64,000 bases of DNA from Taenia hydatigena. Taxonomy: Eukaryota > Platyhelminthes > Cestoda > Cyclophyllidea > Taeniidae. The translations under genes and the position numbers were made by a program. The DNA lies in assembly GCA_036345935.2 (NCBI GenBank), contig JADWOT020000007.1:4316786-4380785 (forward strand). The letters run 5' to 3'. Shown here piece by piece: positions 25,573-37,642 of the stretch (its first letter is position 1; each line of letters begins with the position of its first letter). The notes below the pieces were generated by a model that was not told the origin of the DNA, did no database searches, and was given only the letters and a program-made list of their open reading frames with translations.

Positions 25573-28500
25573 TCCAAGTTGTTAGACCATCTAAAATGTT
25601 AGGCGCTGCAAGCGACAAAACAAAGTATTCCCATAAGTAGAGAAGGTAAGCAATATGACTTTTGAGTTTAAACTATCACAAAATGCTGGTTGGCTGGAAT
25701 TCGCTTTAAAGTTAGGAATTAGTCCGACATTATTATTTATTATTTTTTGCGAAGTTCATTGCGCCATTTATTATCTCATTAGGGGCAATTTTGGTAGCAC
25801 AGCACTATTTTACTCCCGAATTGCTTAGTAAAAATGCCACTTGAATACTCTAAAACACTTGTAGAAAAATATAGAAAACGTGCGAATGCATATGCCTTGT
25901 ATAACTCTCGAGCTTGCAACCCCTTCAATTGTTCCGTAGATAATGCTGATTGGCGTATTTCGGATGAGTTAATTCAATCGTATTTGGGAGCCGCTTAGTC
26001 TCTGCCTTTACCCGAGGCTGAAGAAATAGTGAGCACTCAATCCGTGCCCTAGGTTTTTTAATAAATAATAACTCGATTCCTAAAATAAACCCAAAGCTTG
26101 TGTTAAAGCCAAGAATTTTCTCACGGTTGAAAGCGAGTGGACTGCACAATATTCGACGAATTCATTTGAAACTGTCGTAAACCCCGCGGATTGAGATGCA
26201 GTGAGGACACACACTTGTACCTTAAAACTACACTGATGATTGGAAACTCAAATGCGTCTTGCGTTCTGTCACAAACTACGTTCATAAATGTGGAGGTCTG
26301 ACAACCGGCCAATAGAAATATCGGCTTGCCACAAAATGGCTTAGGAGCCAACGGCAATTTTCACTGGGGCAACCCACAATTCTCTGGCATAAAAACCGAC
26401 TAGATCGAGAGTGTGCATCAACTAGTGCATTCAATAAGCCTCACAGCAATCCCATCCCGCTCTGACATGGACGGATTGCCGACTCCATTTTAAAATACAA
26501 AAAAGCCAAGCCAAGGCAACAGTCACATAAAAGTTTTCATTGAACAAAGAAGTTTAACTAAATAACTGACAGAAATACGAATACAAATTGGTGCCTCACA
26601 GCGACTATTCCACGACCGCTAAAACGCAGGCTGAGTTCTGGTGAATGTCGTCAATTAAACAAACCAATCACGTTTTATTCTATCATTTTGATCTCAATGA
26701 ATGCATCGGATGCACGAGACAGCACGACCGATCCTTCTTGCCCGACAAATTACCCATGCACACATATGTAACGCATAGGAGTAACTGCCCATCTTAAGTA
26801 AAAGTAACTACCAAATTATAAGAAAACTAGTTTATTACGAGAGAACAATAACAGCCGCTAATTTCAAGAAGTAAAAGCCATTGCTTTCTCATTTAAAAAT
26901 GTTTTCAATGGTGGGAGGCTAATGCGTTTGCAAATATGGATCCGCCCCCACCGCGAAAAAAACACAAACATCCAAATGATTCGGCAATGCTTGGGTGACT
27001 ACAAAGCGTCTAAAGACGACGAAACCTCTCAGCTTCTGTAGCTTAAAATTGAACTTTCTTCACTGATCAGCTGTCAACCACTTAGGGACTCACTGAGATC
27101 TCTTTTGCCTACTCCTCTGCGTAGTGGTATGGGTATCTGGTTAGGCGAACAGTGAGTGCTCGACCACCCAAACACAAGCTAAATAGAATTAGTCGATGGT
27201 TTCAAATGCTAATGATCGAATCCATAAGGCTTGGACTACTAAGCAGGTATTGTTTGAGGTAGATGGGGGTGATAGCTATAATGTAGAATGCAGTCGTCTT
27301 CTCTCCAGCCCGACCACCTACAGAAGGCATCGCAGAGAGTATAGGAAAGTTCCACTCAACACCTTTGCCTTATCAGGCAACTTTCTTTTCCCTACCGCAC
27401 TTTCAGCAGTACACTATTTCGCTAACGCCTCCTCATCGCCACATCGAGGCTGGCCTAGATGGAGGATCTGGAACCATGTGCCACTTATGCGCTGAGGTTC
27501 GCCTGAGGCATCGGTCTTGGCTCATCTATAAAATACATACACATGTAAAGCGAATTAACATAAAAATTGCCAAATTTATAATGTTTCACAAAAAAAATTT
27601 CAAGAGCAATACCATGCGGTTCACTGTGTAATGCAGCGACGGAAACACTATCGAAAGGTCAGGCTGCCCAACACCTCAAGATTTAGTAGATTGACCAATC
27701 CTTGTACGACGTGACTCCGAGGGTTAGAACCTTAAATGGAAGGACCTCGAAGGACCACACTTTCGATTTAACATTCAGGGGCAGCCGTTCATCATTGCCT
27801 TCGGTACCGAAGCAGCTGAACGGCGATAAATTCGGTAGTGACCAACGTTGACAGGTGAGACATGTTTCGATGGGCACATAAAAGCAAACTTGAACCAAAT
27901 TTTAATGAATCCTTAAAAAAAAAGGAAACCTTGATCAAACTGATGTGAGCAAGCCTTACGTCTGTCATTCGTAGATCTCCTTGCTCTACTTCCTCAATCT
28001 CGAGACACATTGCAACCATTACGACCTACACGTTCGGTCGGTGACCAGACGATTCGTGTGCATCATTGGCTCTCTTGCATTCTTAATGAGACGTGTGTTC
28101 CCACTGACAAACCGCAGGCAACTGCAGTGCTAAAAGGGATGCAAAAAGGACTGATCTGATCTACTGTCAATGCAAGGCATAATCCAAGCTATTGACTGCT
28201 GCTACATTCAAATCATTGTAGCAAGGTGTCACAATCATGCCAAACTTTGGATTCTCAATCCGAAGAGGTACGACAAATTTCTTCATAATTACGGTGGTAG
28301 TGAAGCATCATTCCTCACAGGTCATCGTAGTGAGGGCTTATTCCATCATTCTCAAGGCCCAAGGAGGCGATAGATGGTTAGCAAAGTAATTAACGGGTTC
28401 ACCAACTTAAAAAGGAGTTGTTGTTCTATCACTTTGAAATTGCATTTAATGGAAAGGCATATTTAAACTAAGGGGTCCGACGAATGTCCGCATCTATTCT

Positions 28501-29139
28501 GGACCCACTGAGTAGTAAGTGACTTCAAGATGGCTTTAAAATTTAGTAATCAATAAAAATCAAAGCCAATCAAAAAGGGAGAATAAGCAGATAAGAAGCC
28601 TTGTAATGACCGAATAATGTCGAGAATGGATAAGAGAGTAAATGACTAGATCCTCAAAGCAAGAAGAGTTGAGGTTGTGTGACAAAGTTGGGAGCAAACA
28701 AGCATGCAGGAATGCATGAACATAAAATGCAATAAAGGACACCAGCGTTAAGATAAATACAGCCATGGGTTTGGAAATAAATGCATGGCGTTATGGATGG
28801 GAAGGTAAGGAATGAAATAATGAACTCGCTATAAGCAGTTCAGGGACCGCATTGGCTGACAGTGGTCTCAAATGCAGAGAGACACTTTCGCTCGCTAACG
28901 CCAACAGTCAAATGCCAGCTGCAACCATGAGGCATGTAGTCCTAGGCGATCGGTGTTGCTAAAGATAGGATACATTAGCCCTTACCCTTTTTGCTATCAC
29001 TAGATCAGCCGGCTTTTCTCCAGTTGAAGAGGAGAAAAAGTGCTACTGGCAGGATAGTTAGCAAAAGCACAAATGGGTTGATGCATCGCGTGCTTCTCTG
29101 CATTTTACAAGGAATATTTCATGTGATCCGCTCACACGT
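25573..29139. other. intergenic, no gene recognised
   Basis: No frame with a recognisable domain and no RNA gene. The longest frames, 27196-27631 on plus and 27683-28019 on minus, overlap one another and lack splice support. Confidence 0.4.
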
Positions 29140-29540
29140 ATTTGCAGTTGAATGTGGCGGCTGTTGACGCAGGGATTCCATGTGGGTGGCCCTATCCAAC
29201 CAATCGACACGCAACTCGTCTAGGTAACACCACCCGATTTAGGTGTAATGGAAGCACTATTGGAGGCAACGTGTGATAATTGTGATGTGAGAATGCTTTC
29301 ATTACCACAAGCCTCCAAATCACAGTTTCTTTGACGTCTACGCCTACTTCGCCAAGAGGCGTGCTGATTGGAAGCCTTTCATCCAATCACAAATTGTCAC
29401 AGCCTCACGCTTCTTCTCATTCGTTGGCGACTGCACACTCGAGGGAATGAAGCAGTATGCTGACTCTGGTATGAACAAGCTTGTAGGTGATAAATGTTGT
29501 GAGCAGAGGTTACAGCTCCAAATAGATGTGTGGAGGCACA
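29140..29540 (-). repeat. orphan copy of an Hsp70-promoter-like module (minus orientation)
   Basis: Positions 29360-29540 align with 33358-33520 upstream of the Hsp70 copy; for example, CTTCTCATTCGTTGGCGAC matches CTTCTCAGTAGCTGACGAC, and GTAGGTGAT is shared. Positions 29145-29370 align with the reverse complement of 36950-37200, sharing TTTCTTTGACGTCT and CACCCGATTT. No Hsp70 coding sequence follows it. Confidence 0.6.
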
Positions 29541-29639
29541 AACAAAGCGCTGGAGGATGGTTAGTGTACTTACTCTTGACTGATAATGCTCTGCCTCTGT
29601 GAGTTGGGAACATCCTGTCCACTTCCTATTATCCTATTC

Positions 29640-29830
29640 ATCTCCGTTGCTGTCACCGACGTAAATTGTACACCGACGATCGGTGCACAAGTTCCGCGTG
29701 TCGGATCTACACAACTAACTCCACTGAGGTTGAAAACGTGCAAGTCTTTACCATACCAGACAAGTAATGTTTCAATTGGCTGAACAGAGCTGCGCATTCG
29801 GATTTGTTTTATCAGCAATTCCCAGGGCGC
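29640..29830 (+). repeat. partial promoter-module fragment
   Basis: Contains CAATTGGCTGAACAGAGC followed by a GCATT segment, as in the copy at 35430-35710. The rest is too diverged to align by eye. The minus frame 29570-29935 across it is probably not coding. Confidence 0.35.
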
Positions 29831-31296
29831 TGCAGTGGTTTTAGTAAACTTCAGTGCAATAGGCTGCACTGAGGAAATAGTAGAAAAGGAAGCAAAAAGG
29901 TACAACCTAGAGCTCTGCTCTCTCTGCTTTGTCACTGGTTCCTATTTGATTGCAGTGGGTCCGAGCTTCAAAGCTCGAGAACACTCCCCAACAATGATGC
30001 GAAATCTGCTATTTCTGGCCATGAACTAGCCATCTAGTAACGTCTCCTGTTACAAGGCGCTGTCGCTTAACTTTAACTACTCACCTAACTTTTCCACTAG
30101 GCAGCGATGAGAGCAGCTGCTTCTTTACATCCAGTTTGCCTCTGTTCACTGCTTGCGCACCATCACAGGTCATTTTGCACTCCTGAAGCACCGAATACGC
30201 TCCGCGCTGTGACCTACATCTAGCTTAAGCAGTGGCAATCCAAAGCGTCTGGACGTGTGAAACCTTGCTCCTGCTAATCGTTCCAAAAGCGTTTCATTTA
30301 TTCACTGCCTGTTTCTGCGGAGGTGTGATTCCACAAATGCTTCCTACCTCCTCCATCACCTTGCCGCACCCTTATTGGATCTACAGTTTGCAATTCTATG
30401 CGACTGCTTTTTTTCTTCCCTTTGGTTTTCTCTTGCAAAGTAAGAGCTCTAATCTCTACTGCTGCATATTTATGCGAACAATGCTAGCCACAGCTTCCTT
30501 GTTGCAATGACGCCATTTCAACATGCTCGCGACGTGGCGGAGTATTCTACTTGTGCCCATGATTCTAAGTGGCTTCGGAGACTAATCCTTAGCAAAGATG
30601 ATAAGACCTTAAGGAATTCTTGGACGGCTTATATGGGGACTCAACACCTCCTTATTACTACTTCGTACGACGTACCTATTCATTGCAAATAAACATCGGA
30701 TAAAAGAAGCAGTTCGCTCTTTCCTCAGGTACGTCTACTTTGCAATGGCGGGCACTAGTCGACGATTTTGTCACCAACTTAAGTCATTGGTACAGGATTC
30801 TAACCACCTACTGAAGGGATTGCAGTAGGACCACTCTTCCGAATCGCATGTTTTGATGAGTGGTAGCAAAAAAATTGGACTGGAACTCGCATTTTTAATT
30901 CCACAGACTGCAACCGTACCTTTTGCGACAGGCTACAGGGGCAAGTCTTCAACATCTCATCTCAGCTTAACCATGTTATATAACGTCTTTCGAATTCAAG
31001 GGTTAAGAATTGTTTGCGGCATTCACCTAAAAATCCCTTAGTTAATCGGCAAGAGCCTCATTTCCTTGGAATATATATATGCTCTCCTTCATTCAGTCAT
31101 CTCCACATGCAGACATCGTGCGACTTCAATAATCTACACGTCTCCCCAAACGTCTGTCATATCCATGTTCCCTTCTTTGCCAGTAAATCCAACAAAGAGA
31201 AAGACGTGGACCAAAGATAATGCAGATTCTGCGACGTACACGTGAGAGCAACAGAAAGATACAAGAGAAATGTACAGGGTAAGTTGAACTAAGTAC
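29831..31296. other. intergenic, no gene recognised
   Basis: Only short open frames. The plus frame 30232-30510 is hydrophobic but has no start context or homology that I can support. Confidence 0.4.
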
Positions 31297-31320
31297 GTTT
31301 TAAATGTACATTTAAAACGC
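31297..31320. repeat. perfect 24-bp palindrome 3' of the Hsp70 copy
   Basis: A 12-base arm beginning CGTTTTAAATG is followed immediately by its exact reverse complement with no spacer. It lies about 116 bases past the Hsp70 stop codon. It could be a cruciform-forming or protein-binding site, or chance in AT-rich DNA. Confidence 0.8.
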
Positions 31321-31384
31321 ACACGAATACATTGATGGTAGTCAAAGGAAGACACAATAAGTGGATGACGCTTGAGTCTCCTTA

Positions 31385-31410
31385 TTTATTTGCCTCAGTT
31401 TAAGTTTATT
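31385..31410 (-). terminator. two candidate polyadenylation signals of the Hsp70 copy
   Basis: TTTATT on plus (AATAAA on the gene strand) occurs at 31385-31390 and 31405-31410, about 26-50 bases after the stop codon. This is the normal position for a short 3' UTR. Confidence 0.5.
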
Positions 31411-31435
31411 ACCTCTCTCTTCACGAATTTCACTT

Positions 31436-33221
31436 TTACGATTTCATCAAAAGGCTGTACACACTCCCAAGCTGTTTGCGCATTTCTTCGTAGTGCCCCT
31501 TTGTGACCTCTCTATTGGTGTCCGTCCACCTGATTGTCTCTTCACACTGCGCTAATACTGCTTTGTGGTTCGCCTCCAATGTCTCCTGCTTCACGTCCTC
31601 TTTCTCTAATTTCCTTATTGTGTCGTAGACGTAGCCCACTAACTCACTCTTCCCTTCCATTCTAACTCTCTCCTTCTCATCCTCCTGCTTGTTTGTCTCC
31701 GTATCCTTCAGCATCTGCCCTATCTCCTTCTCAGACAGACGGCCACTGTGGTTGGTGATCATGTTCTGCTTTCCTGTCGACCTTTGGACTGCCGCCACAT
31801 GACGGATGCCGTTTTCGCCAATCTCAAAGGTCATGTCTATTACACTTTCTCTACCCGGTGTCGGTGAGAGACCAGTCAACCAAAACTCACCCAACAAGTG
31901 GTTGTCACGCGTTCTCACACGCTCGCCCTCAAACACACTAACCAGCATTTCGGTTACATTATCGCTAAAGTCGATAAATGATTTCGTCGCCTTAGTTAAG
32001 ATTGGCGTATTACGCTTTATCACCGTCGCCACAATATCACCATACTTATCAATACCCAAAGGGAGTGGCGCCACCTCCAGCAAAACCAAACCCTTTGTCA
32101 TAATTGATACACCACCAGTCAGATTTGTAGCCAAAATAGCGGCACCGCAGACCACTGCCTTGTCTGCATTGATGGATCGCCTCACCTCTTTACCATCAAC
32201 GATATCCTGCAGCAACTTCTCCACCTCTGGAATGCGCGTTGATCCTCCCACCAGCACAATTTTACTGATGCCAGTCTTCTCCATCTTCGCATCGCTAATC
32301 GCTGTCTTTACTGCATTTATCGTCAATCCAATGAGATCCAGGCACAATTGCCCAAATCTAGCCCGCATGAGTCTCGCATTAAAATCAATGCAATACTTTA
32401 ATGTTCGTATTCCTAGCCGAGCTCAATATTCTCTTTGCCTCCTCGCACTTCTTTCTCAATCGGCTGATGGCCTTTTTATTGATCGTCAAGTCTTTCCCTT
32501 TGTGGTCCCCCAGGCCGAGAAGTAATGCCTTCGCCACCCAAGTGTGTGTTACCACCAACCGCCTTCACCTCAAATTTTTCATTCTGTGTGGACATGATGG
32601 AGACGTCGAAGCTGCCGCCGCCCCAATCAACGATGAGCACATTGCGCTGCTTAGTGGTCTTCTTGTCTATACCTCAGGCAATGGCAGCTTCAGTCAGCTC
32701 ATTGATGAGGCGCAGCACTTTTAAGCCCATTAGTTTGCCAGCATCGATCGTGGCCTGACGCTGGTTGACATTAAAGAAAGCCGACACTGTGGTGACAGCA
32801 TTTGTCACCTTCTCGTCCAGGTAGACCTCTGCTGTCCTCTTCATCCCGACAGCACCTTGGACGAGATCCGCTCAGCAATGAATTACCTTGCCGTGCCACA
32901 ATGCTGCACCTCGACCTTCGGTATTTCTCCAGAATGCATAAATTTGAAGGGCCATTGCTTTATGTCTCTCTGTACTTCTTCATTCTCAAAACGGCGTCCA
33001 ATCAGATGGTTCATATTAAACACTGTATTGGTAGGGTTCAAGACTGCCTGATTCTTTGCGGCCTCACCGATGAGACATTCCTGATCAGTAAAAGCAACAC
33101 AACTGAACGTTGTGCGGTTGTCCTGATCATTAGCTATGATTTCAACCCTGCCGTTCTGGATAACACCGACGCACGAGAACGTTGTTCCTAGGTCGATGCC
33201 GATGGCTGGACTCTTTGACAT
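31436..33221 (-). pseudogene. decayed intronless cytosolic Hsp70
   Basis: Hsp70 is an ATP-driven cytosolic chaperone. This copy starts with ATG at 33221 ([20 protein letters not shown]), including the N-terminal phosphate-binding loop. [11 protein letters not shown] and [12 protein letters not shown] follow. The frame is then broken. There is an in-frame TAA near 32883 and a frameshift near 32850. TGA at 32674-32676 replaces the Tyr of the usual AIAYG motif. A small deletion with frameshift lies near 32525, and another short loss near 32385. [14 protein letters not shown] and [11 protein letters not shown] are still readable in between. From about 32368 a 310-codon frame is intact, with KIVLVGGSTRIPEVEKLL, the substrate-binding beta domain and the lid. 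It ends in SLLMKS, without the EEVD tail that binds TPR co-chaperones. No introns are seen. Full-length Hsp70 is about 640-650 residues; the remnant spans about 595 codons. Confidence 0.92.
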
Positions 33222-33289
33222 TCTTTTGTGAAATGCGAAAACGGTTACACTTTAGTCTGATGGAAATGATCTCCACGATATCTGCTGCC

Positions 33290-33378
33290 CTTTATATCTG
33301 CAGCAATCGACCACAACAAAACTATCCATGGCGTGCGCTAACTACTCGAATGCTGTCATCCAATCAGCACCCGCCAAT
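33290..33378 (-). promoter_or_regulatory. core promoter of the Hsp70 copy: TATA box and two CCAAT boxes
   Basis: On the gene strand a GATATAAAG TATA box lies at 33298-33290, about 70 bases before the ATG. Two inverted CCAAT boxes follow upstream (plus 33360-33364 and 33374-33378). This is the usual layout of animal Hsp70 promoters. I see no perfect array of GAA/TTC heat-shock elements, only imperfect ones such as GAAGATGCTTGAAG. Confidence 0.6.
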
Positions 33379-33520
33379 ACTTCAAGCATCTTCTCAGTAG
33401 CTGACGACTGCATACTCGAAGGAATGGCGCAACACACAGACTCCGGTGTAAACAGACCTGTAGGTGATCACTGGCGTGAGCAGAAGTGACAGCTCTATGC
33501 TGGCGTGTGTGTGACATAAG
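33340..33520 (-). repeat. promoter module attached to the Hsp70 copy
   Basis: Family member located directly upstream of the Hsp70 start. It aligns with 29360-29540 and with the reverse complement of 36750-36940. Hsp70 duplication by DNA, carrying its promoter, explains this better than retroposition. Confidence 0.6.
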
Positions 33521-34032
33521 TCTATCAGTATAAAAGCGCCATTGTACTGACTCCTAACGAATAATATTCCAATGTCTCATTGTCATTAATTTCCTTAGCA
33601 TGGACCATTAGGGTCAGAATGAGCAATGAGGAATTCTCAGCACTACAAGAATTTTGAGCCAAATATTGTTTTTTTCCTTTAGGTGTAAATTATTATTCGG
33701 AAGGGTATTTAGGTAAAAAATTGCAGTTATTATTAGGGAAATAAATTTTAAGTGGGTGCTTATAAAGGATTAAATCGGAACGCACCGTTAAAACGCCTTA
33801 CGATGGTGAACTGTCACTAGCTAGTATGGGAGAAATATCACGGTCCGCTTTAAGCATTTCTGTTTTCATAGCTGCCATACCTTGTCAGTACAGTGATTTC
33901 ACCTTTGTGGCATGCCGTCAAGTGTTGGGGATCGCACCACGAAGTTCCACAATTCTCGACGGCATTGGAGTGGATAAGAAAATTTCATTTAAAATAGTGA
34001 TCACTCAGAAGTGATGGAAATGTCCATGAGAA
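33521..34032. other. intergenic, no gene recognised
   Basis: AT-rich with one small plus frame (33826-34014). No recognisable feature. Confidence 0.4.
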
Positions 34033-34320
34033 CTATAACAGCCCTAACAACTGGTGATAAAATCGTTTCTGTGCAAACGCTGCCTTGCTTGTCATTTGCT
34101 TCATTTCCTTGCCACCACGCTCTGTGATCAGCGCATCTGAGGGCATAGGTATGGAGCCTTCAAAAGGAACTTGCCATGGAGGTTTGTAGTAACGGGACGC
34201 ATACCTACGCCACTGATATTGCGCTCCGCATCTTAAGGCACCCTGTTGCACTGGAATTGGGTGGAGCCACTCAGGGCACCAAGGAATGGGCACGTTGATC
34301 GACTTGGCAGGGCCAGACAG
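34033..34320 (-). pseudogene. isolated protein-like open frame, possible exon or retrocopy remnant
   Basis: About 95 codons rich in Trp, Tyr, Pro and Cys (PIPWCPEWLHPIPV, YQWRRYASRYYKPPW, TERGGKEMKQMTSKAAF) read to TAG at 34033, after an in-frame TAA. Upstream on the same strand is a very strong splice-acceptor look-alike: a T-rich run followed by CCACAG near 34360-34370. That acceptor opens a different frame, so a frameshift would be needed to join the two. I do not recognise the protein. The composition is unlike random sequence, but there is no homology evidence. Confidence 0.3.
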
Positions 34321-35429
34321 TTAGTTTAATCGTGTCAACAGTTATAGTTTTTAACTGTCTATGCTGTGGACAAAAAAAAATAAAATCAAAGCACATATGT
34401 TGCAGCGCCTACACTTTTAAGGAGTTGCGACAGTTTTAACCAAGTAATGGCACCAAGAATAGTGCGAACGGGAGCACCACTTGACCCGCGAGAGTGTTGG
34501 CACCTAGGATGGAGAGGGACAGCAACACAATCGACCCTGGTTGCAAGCTGTAAACCAGCAGCTCCTTATACAATCGTGGCTGAATAGAGTGTTCGTTCCT
34601 TTGCATGATTTAGTCCATGCAAGGGTGACAGTGCAGACAGTCCTTAGGGCATACTTTGCTTTCTTTTCTCTTTCCTACTGGCAAGAATCAGGAGCAAGTC
34701 CCTCACAGCTAGTTGGACAAGTACATCTCTCTTCAGAAGTGGTAATACATCACGTCTGCAGCCTCCTACTTCATCCCCTTTTAGGTACGATATTCTTATT
34801 CGTCAATGCTCCAAGCACACGCTGATGCAGCCACCCAGCTCCTTGAGTCAGGCCTTCATCCATGAAAGAAGCTAGAGTAGGATACACGGTGCAGAGCCAT
34901 ACTCTCTGTTTTTTTCAGCCCCTTTCCATAATTTTCCGTGATTATTGATGGCTAAGCAAATGTTTTTCTGATTTAGTCGGTTTAATTGCTTAAAGTACTG
35001 TAAATTAATAAGAATTTTTCTGCATTTGTAAAGAACAACACGGGTCCGGGGTAACATTAGAGAGAAGGCAAGATAGGGGATTCTTTGGACTTTCGGATGC
35101 TACAGTGCGCAGGCGACAGATTGAAAGAAGGTGCATGAAGGCTCTGAGAATTCAAAGGCAGATGGTAGATTGGAAATTTATGTGAAGGCTACGGTTACTT
35201 TTTCATTCCTTGCCTCCGACTTCGCAGATCGTCTGTCGATTCCTAATTAAGCTGTCTACCATTCTCCTTCTCTTCCTCCTCCTTCATTTAGGAACTTGTA
35301 GAAACGCATTTTAATGATACAGAAGCAAACAATTGGTAAAATAATGTTCGGATAGTGATTCTTAGGGTTGAACGAGACTCTGCAACTGTTTGCTGTAGAT
35401 TTTACAACACTTGGCAGCAAATATTGACT
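34321..35429. other. intergenic, no gene recognised
   Basis: A plus frame 34541-34825 and minus frames 34872-35057 and 35256-35447 are short and unsupported. Nothing else is seen. Confidence 0.4.
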
Positions 35430-35710
35430 TGGCGGCGCCACGCGCAATATGGCTGGCGCTTCTCAGTACACGGTGAATGCACCATGCCCAAAGAGGCGGA
35501 GACGTCGAAGCAAGTGTGATGCAGAGACGCCTTTTTTCAAAGACGCCTCTGTCACAACCAACTCGTGTGGAACCACCTAAGAGCTAATGAAAGGTGGCAG
35601 TGGATACCACCCAAGAACCATGGCAATTGGCTGAACAGAGCCACGCATTTGTGGGCTCTGAGTCAGCAGTCACCACAATCAAATGCTAGTGCACTTGGGT
35701 AGGGCATTTG
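35430..35710 (+). repeat. promoter-module copy (plus orientation)
   Basis: Aligns with 36960-37210 in the same orientation. Shared blocks include GACGTC, GCCTCTGTCACA, the GTGTGGA segment, CAATTGGCTGA and GGGTAGGGCAT. The TATA seen in the 37.2-kb copy has become TTTGATTTGG here. Confidence 0.55.
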
Positions 35711-36689
35711 ATTTGGTCTATCCTAAGTTCATAACAAAAAGCGAATAATTCTGCTTAATGCATTGTAATAGAAAAATAGGGAAGTAGAAGCACGTGGAAG
35801 GGAAGCAGAGGCAATTCATTTTAACTGTAGTTGCTGGCAGAGCTCTCCCTCAGCTAATGCTCTGTGTTGCTGTTCTTTGATCCCTGTAGGCCGTTGTTAA
35901 CCAGTCGCACTGCCAGGCGTTAGCACTTTCTACTTGATGGGTCCATCACTGCCCAAGACTGCCTTGACGACGAATAAAGGCATAAGACTGTTATAAAAAG
36001 CATTCTTTCGACACATACTGTAAAACCTAATGTTACTGGGAAGGCTCAGAAGGCAGCCAATGTGGTGGAAACTCAAGGCAGTCTCCTCATCCGAGACCAC
36101 GAGTTAAGCACTCTACATGCTGCAATACATAGAGCCTAATAATAGTGAAGGGCTCGGCAATGATTCGACAATCTATTGACTCCAATTCGATGCATTGCCT
36201 TAAGTCCCAAGAAAGGGTCTGGGCCGTTGAGGATTGGCACAGCGAAAGGCATTTTGGATACAAAGAGGAGGGACAGAAAGGCACGTTCCACTCAATACCA
36301 AATCTCAACTGTAGGATAGAGTTGCAGGTTTAGAAGTAGACGGGAAGCAGAATCCTCCTCACAAAAATTGTGAACCACTCGTCGATCTGCAATCCACGTC
36401 AGTGACATTCGCATCTGACTTCATATCAGCTATGATTGAAGAAATCGGAGAGAGGACTGCCACCTCATTGTGCTGCCATAGGTGACACATTGATTGGCGT
36501 TGTTGTCTCAGCTACAAAACACTGATTCTATTAGGCATTACCCCACCGATATGCGAATCACTAATTTGTGTCGAAGGGGAGCAGTTGTGGGGTCTTGTGT
36601 AATTTTACAAAACTATTTTTCTGATGGTAAAAGCGATGAGAAGGACAATAGGTACTGAAGAGGACATTTCTAACTTGTTGATTAGGTCT
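35711..36689. other. intergenic, no gene recognised
   Basis: Only short overlapping frames (36087-36333). No domain or RNA gene visible. Confidence 0.4.
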
Positions 36690-37210
36690 TACGGGCATCA
36701 ATATACTGCCAGTCAATGGTCAAAACATTGGCGCTTCTACGGCACTACAGTTGTGCTGTCCACACATTAATATGGAGCTGCCACCAATGTTCATGCCACT
36801 GCTCACATATAAACCTGTCCACACCGGAGCCTGTGCTGTGCGTCATTTCCTCGAGTTTGCGGTTGCCAACAGATGAGAAGAAGCAGGAGGCTGTGGCAAA
36901 TCCTGGTTGGATGAGTGCCTTTCAATAAGCACACGTCATGTGATTGGCACAGCTCACAGCCCAATCACAATCGTCATGGCTAAGCAGACGCAGACGTCAA
37001 AGAAATCATGACCGGGCGGCTTGCGGTATTTGAGAGCATTCTTCAGAGGTGCCTCTGTCACACCCAAATCGGGTGGAGACACTCAAGACCTAGAGGAATG
37101 TCAGACGAGGCGCTCGTCAATTGGCTGAGCATGGCCAGCCACGTGGACTACATGCGTCAGCAGCCAGCGCATTTAACCCAAAATGCGTTTGGGTAGAGCA
37201 TATAAAATTA
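36690..37210 (+). repeat. fullest copy of the Hsp70-promoter-like module, with TATA box
   Basis: The reverse complement aligns with 29140-29540 over most of its length, and its 5' part with the Hsp70 upstream region. In plus orientation it holds CCAAT/ATTGG motifs, a GACGTC palindrome near 36984 and a TATAAAA box at 37201-37207. It faces the tyrosine-kinase remnant that begins about 430 bases downstream. Whether it drives transcription is unknown. Confidence 0.6.
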
Positions 37211-37499
37211 TTCTTACAACATTTTTATAACACATCGCCACATTTTGTCAGATTGCGCTTTTACTCAATATCTTGTCAGTAGCAACATTTCTCCTGCCTA
37301 AATGGAGAAGAACCGGCTGATCTGGTGATGGCAAATTAGACGAATACTAGAGTTCGCCACTGCCGTAATCCCAAAAAGATCACTGAATCTGTTTGTAGCT
37401 ACGATTCTAAAGCTTGGCATGAGCGTATAATCTTACTCCGGTAATTTCATATCAGCAGCACCCGGTATCCTGAATTTCGCCTCATATTGACGGTAAATC

Positions 37500-37570
37500 A
37501 GGCCAGTCTTTTCTGCGATTTTTTTGTTTTTTTTGTTTTTTTTTGATTTCTTTTCTCTTTCTCTGCATGA
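37500..37570. repeat. T-rich homopolymer tracts
   Basis: Runs of 7-9 T separated by single G, followed by a TC-rich stretch ending at TTTTAG (37582-37585). The whole resembles a polypyrimidine tract plus splice acceptor ahead of the kinase remnant. Confidence 0.6.
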
Positions 37571-37642
37571 TCTCTCATCTTTTAGGTGAGTCTGGTTAAG
37601 ACACGTCTGTGTGCATCGTATCCTGTCATCCATTGAGAGGAC

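Noticed and set aside
31806..32525. 239-codon plus-strand open frame
   Set aside because: It is antisense to the Hsp70 copy; the minus strand carries clear Hsp70 motifs, so this is a shadow frame.
32674..32676. TGA in the Hsp70 copy as recoding (selenocysteine)
   Set aside because: Hsp70 has Tyr here, and other stops and frameshifts occur in the same copy, so simple decay explains it.
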